From: Flavobacteriales bacterium
GTDB lineage: Bacteria; Bacteroidota; Bacteroidia; Flavobacteriales_F; PHOS-HE28
Length of the DNA stretch: 6,929 nucleotides
Direction: 5' to 3'
NCBI GenBank assembly: GCA_020854015.1
Contig: JADZGG010000394.1
Coordinates: 1-6,929 of the forward strand
The translations under genes were made by a program, and so were the position numbers. Positions 6,322-6,929 of the stretch are shown here, piece by piece. Under the pieces are notes generated by a model, which ran no database searches, was not told where the DNA came from, and saw only the letters and a program-made list of their open reading frames with translations. Position 1 is the first letter of the stretch, and the number at the start of each line of letters is the position of its first letter.

Positions 6322-6929
6322 ACCTCGGGCTCGTCCGGCTCAGGCATATTGGCCATCGCGGGACCATTGGCATAGGCGCGCCACTTCGCGATCAAGGACT
6401 CCATATCAGGCGGCAATGGGCTCTCGAAGCGCATGCGCTCACCCGTGGCCGGGTGGGTGATCTCCAGCATGCTGGCATGCAGCGCCTGACGTGGGCACAT
6501 GGCGAAGCAGTTCTCCACGAACTGCTTGTACTTGGTGAACACCGTGCCCTTCAGCACACGATCACCGCCGTACTCCGCATCATTGAAGAGCGGGTGACCT
6601 TTCCAAGCCATGTGCGCCCGGATCTGGTGCGTGCGCCCAGTTTCGAGCTTGCATTCCACCAGGCACACATAGGTGAAGCGCTCCAGCACGCTCCAGTGCG
6701 TGATGGCCGGCTTTCCGTGCTCACCATCATGGAATACCTGCATGACCGTGCGGTCCTTGTACGAGCGGCCAATATGCCCTTCGATGGTGCCGGCCTCCTC
6801 TGCCATATCCCCCCAGACCAGCGCGTTGTAGCGGCGGTCATTGGAGCGTTCGAAGAACTGGAGCGCCAGGTGCGTGAGGGCTTGTTCGGTCTTACCGATC
6901 ACCATCACACCGCTCGTGTTCTTGTCCAA
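6318..6929 (-). CDS. RluA/RluD-family RNA pseudouridine synthase (C-terminal part; 5' end outside window)
   Basis: This enzyme family isomerises specific uridines in structured RNA, most often in 23S rRNA. The visible 203 residues begin at the right edge inside the catalytic motif: LDKNTSGVMVIGKT contains the nucleophilic Asp as its second residue, and the preceding His-Arg or Asn-Arg residues would lie just outside. Further family motifs are ETGRTHQIRAHM, GHPLFNDAEYGG and RQALHA with the following HPATGERMRFESPLP. The missing part should hold the first catalytic-domain strands and probably an S4 RNA-binding domain, as in RluD (about 326 residues). The TTG at the edge is not a start. The combination KYKQFV...CPRQALHA favours the RluD branch, but the exact target cannot be assigned. 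The acidic, Pro-rich C-terminus ends convergently on menE with a four-base overlap. Confidence 0.93.
   Translation of the reverse strand: MDKNTSGVMVIGKTEQALTHLALQFFERSNDRRYNALVWGDMAEEAGTIEGHIGRSYKDRTVMQVFHDGEHGKPAITHWSVLERFTYVCLVECKLETGRTHQIRAHMAWKGHPLFNDAEYGGDRVLKGTVFTKYKQFVENCFAMCPRQALHASMLEITHPATGERMRFESPLPPDMESLIAKWRAYANGPAMANMPEPDEPEV

Noticed and set aside
6320..6345. Possible terminator between menE and the minus-strand gene
   Set aside because: The CGGGCTCG and CCGGCTCA segments are near-direct repeats encoding the Glu-Pro-Asp tail, not a stable inverted repeat, and there is no T-run.

Overview
The window looks like chromosomal DNA from a GC-rich member of the Bacteroidota, probably Flavobacteriales-like. 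The signs are a men gene cluster arranged as in that phylum, a short MenE, predicted exported proteins whose signal peptides end in AQ, almost no Shine-Dalgarno sequences, and very tight gene packing. The lineage is inferred from gene content only.

Layout: positions 1-557 are the 3' two-thirds of menB, cut by the left edge. Positions 575-1102 encode a small predicted lipoprotein of clearly lower GC and different codon use. Around 1141-1180 there is a second, slightly diverged copy of the last 40 bases of menB. Then come a 120-residue cytosolic protein of unknown function (1224-1586), an outer-membrane beta-barrel-like protein (1627-2316), an exported TPR protein (2316-3284), and menA, menC and menE (3281-6321). 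All of these are on the + strand. A convergent RluA/RluD-type pseudouridine synthase gene (6318-6929, minus strand, N-terminus beyond the edge) closes the window, and its stop codon overlaps that of menE.

The men genes cover most of the ring-forming half of classical menaquinone synthesis. MenC makes o-succinylbenzoate, MenE activates it to the CoA thioester, MenB closes the naphthalene ring, and MenA attaches the polyprenyl tail in the membrane. The earlier genes (menF, menD) are probably to the left of the window. menB is separated from menA-menC-menE by four non-menaquinone genes. The last two of these overlap each other and menA by 1 to 4 bases, so they are probably translated from the same mRNA as the menaquinone genes.

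The most unusual signal is the 40-base imperfect direct repeat of the menB 3' end (521-560 and 1141-1180, 35/40 identical, exactly 620 bases apart), which brackets the low-GC lipoprotein gene. It looks like the scar of an insertion at the end of menB that left the gene with an intact C-terminus and stranded the other copy downstream. No integrase or transposase is present in the insert, so the mechanism is open. No RNA gene, CRISPR array, insertion sequence or convincing intrinsic terminator was seen, and no stretch of 300 bases lacks a gene.
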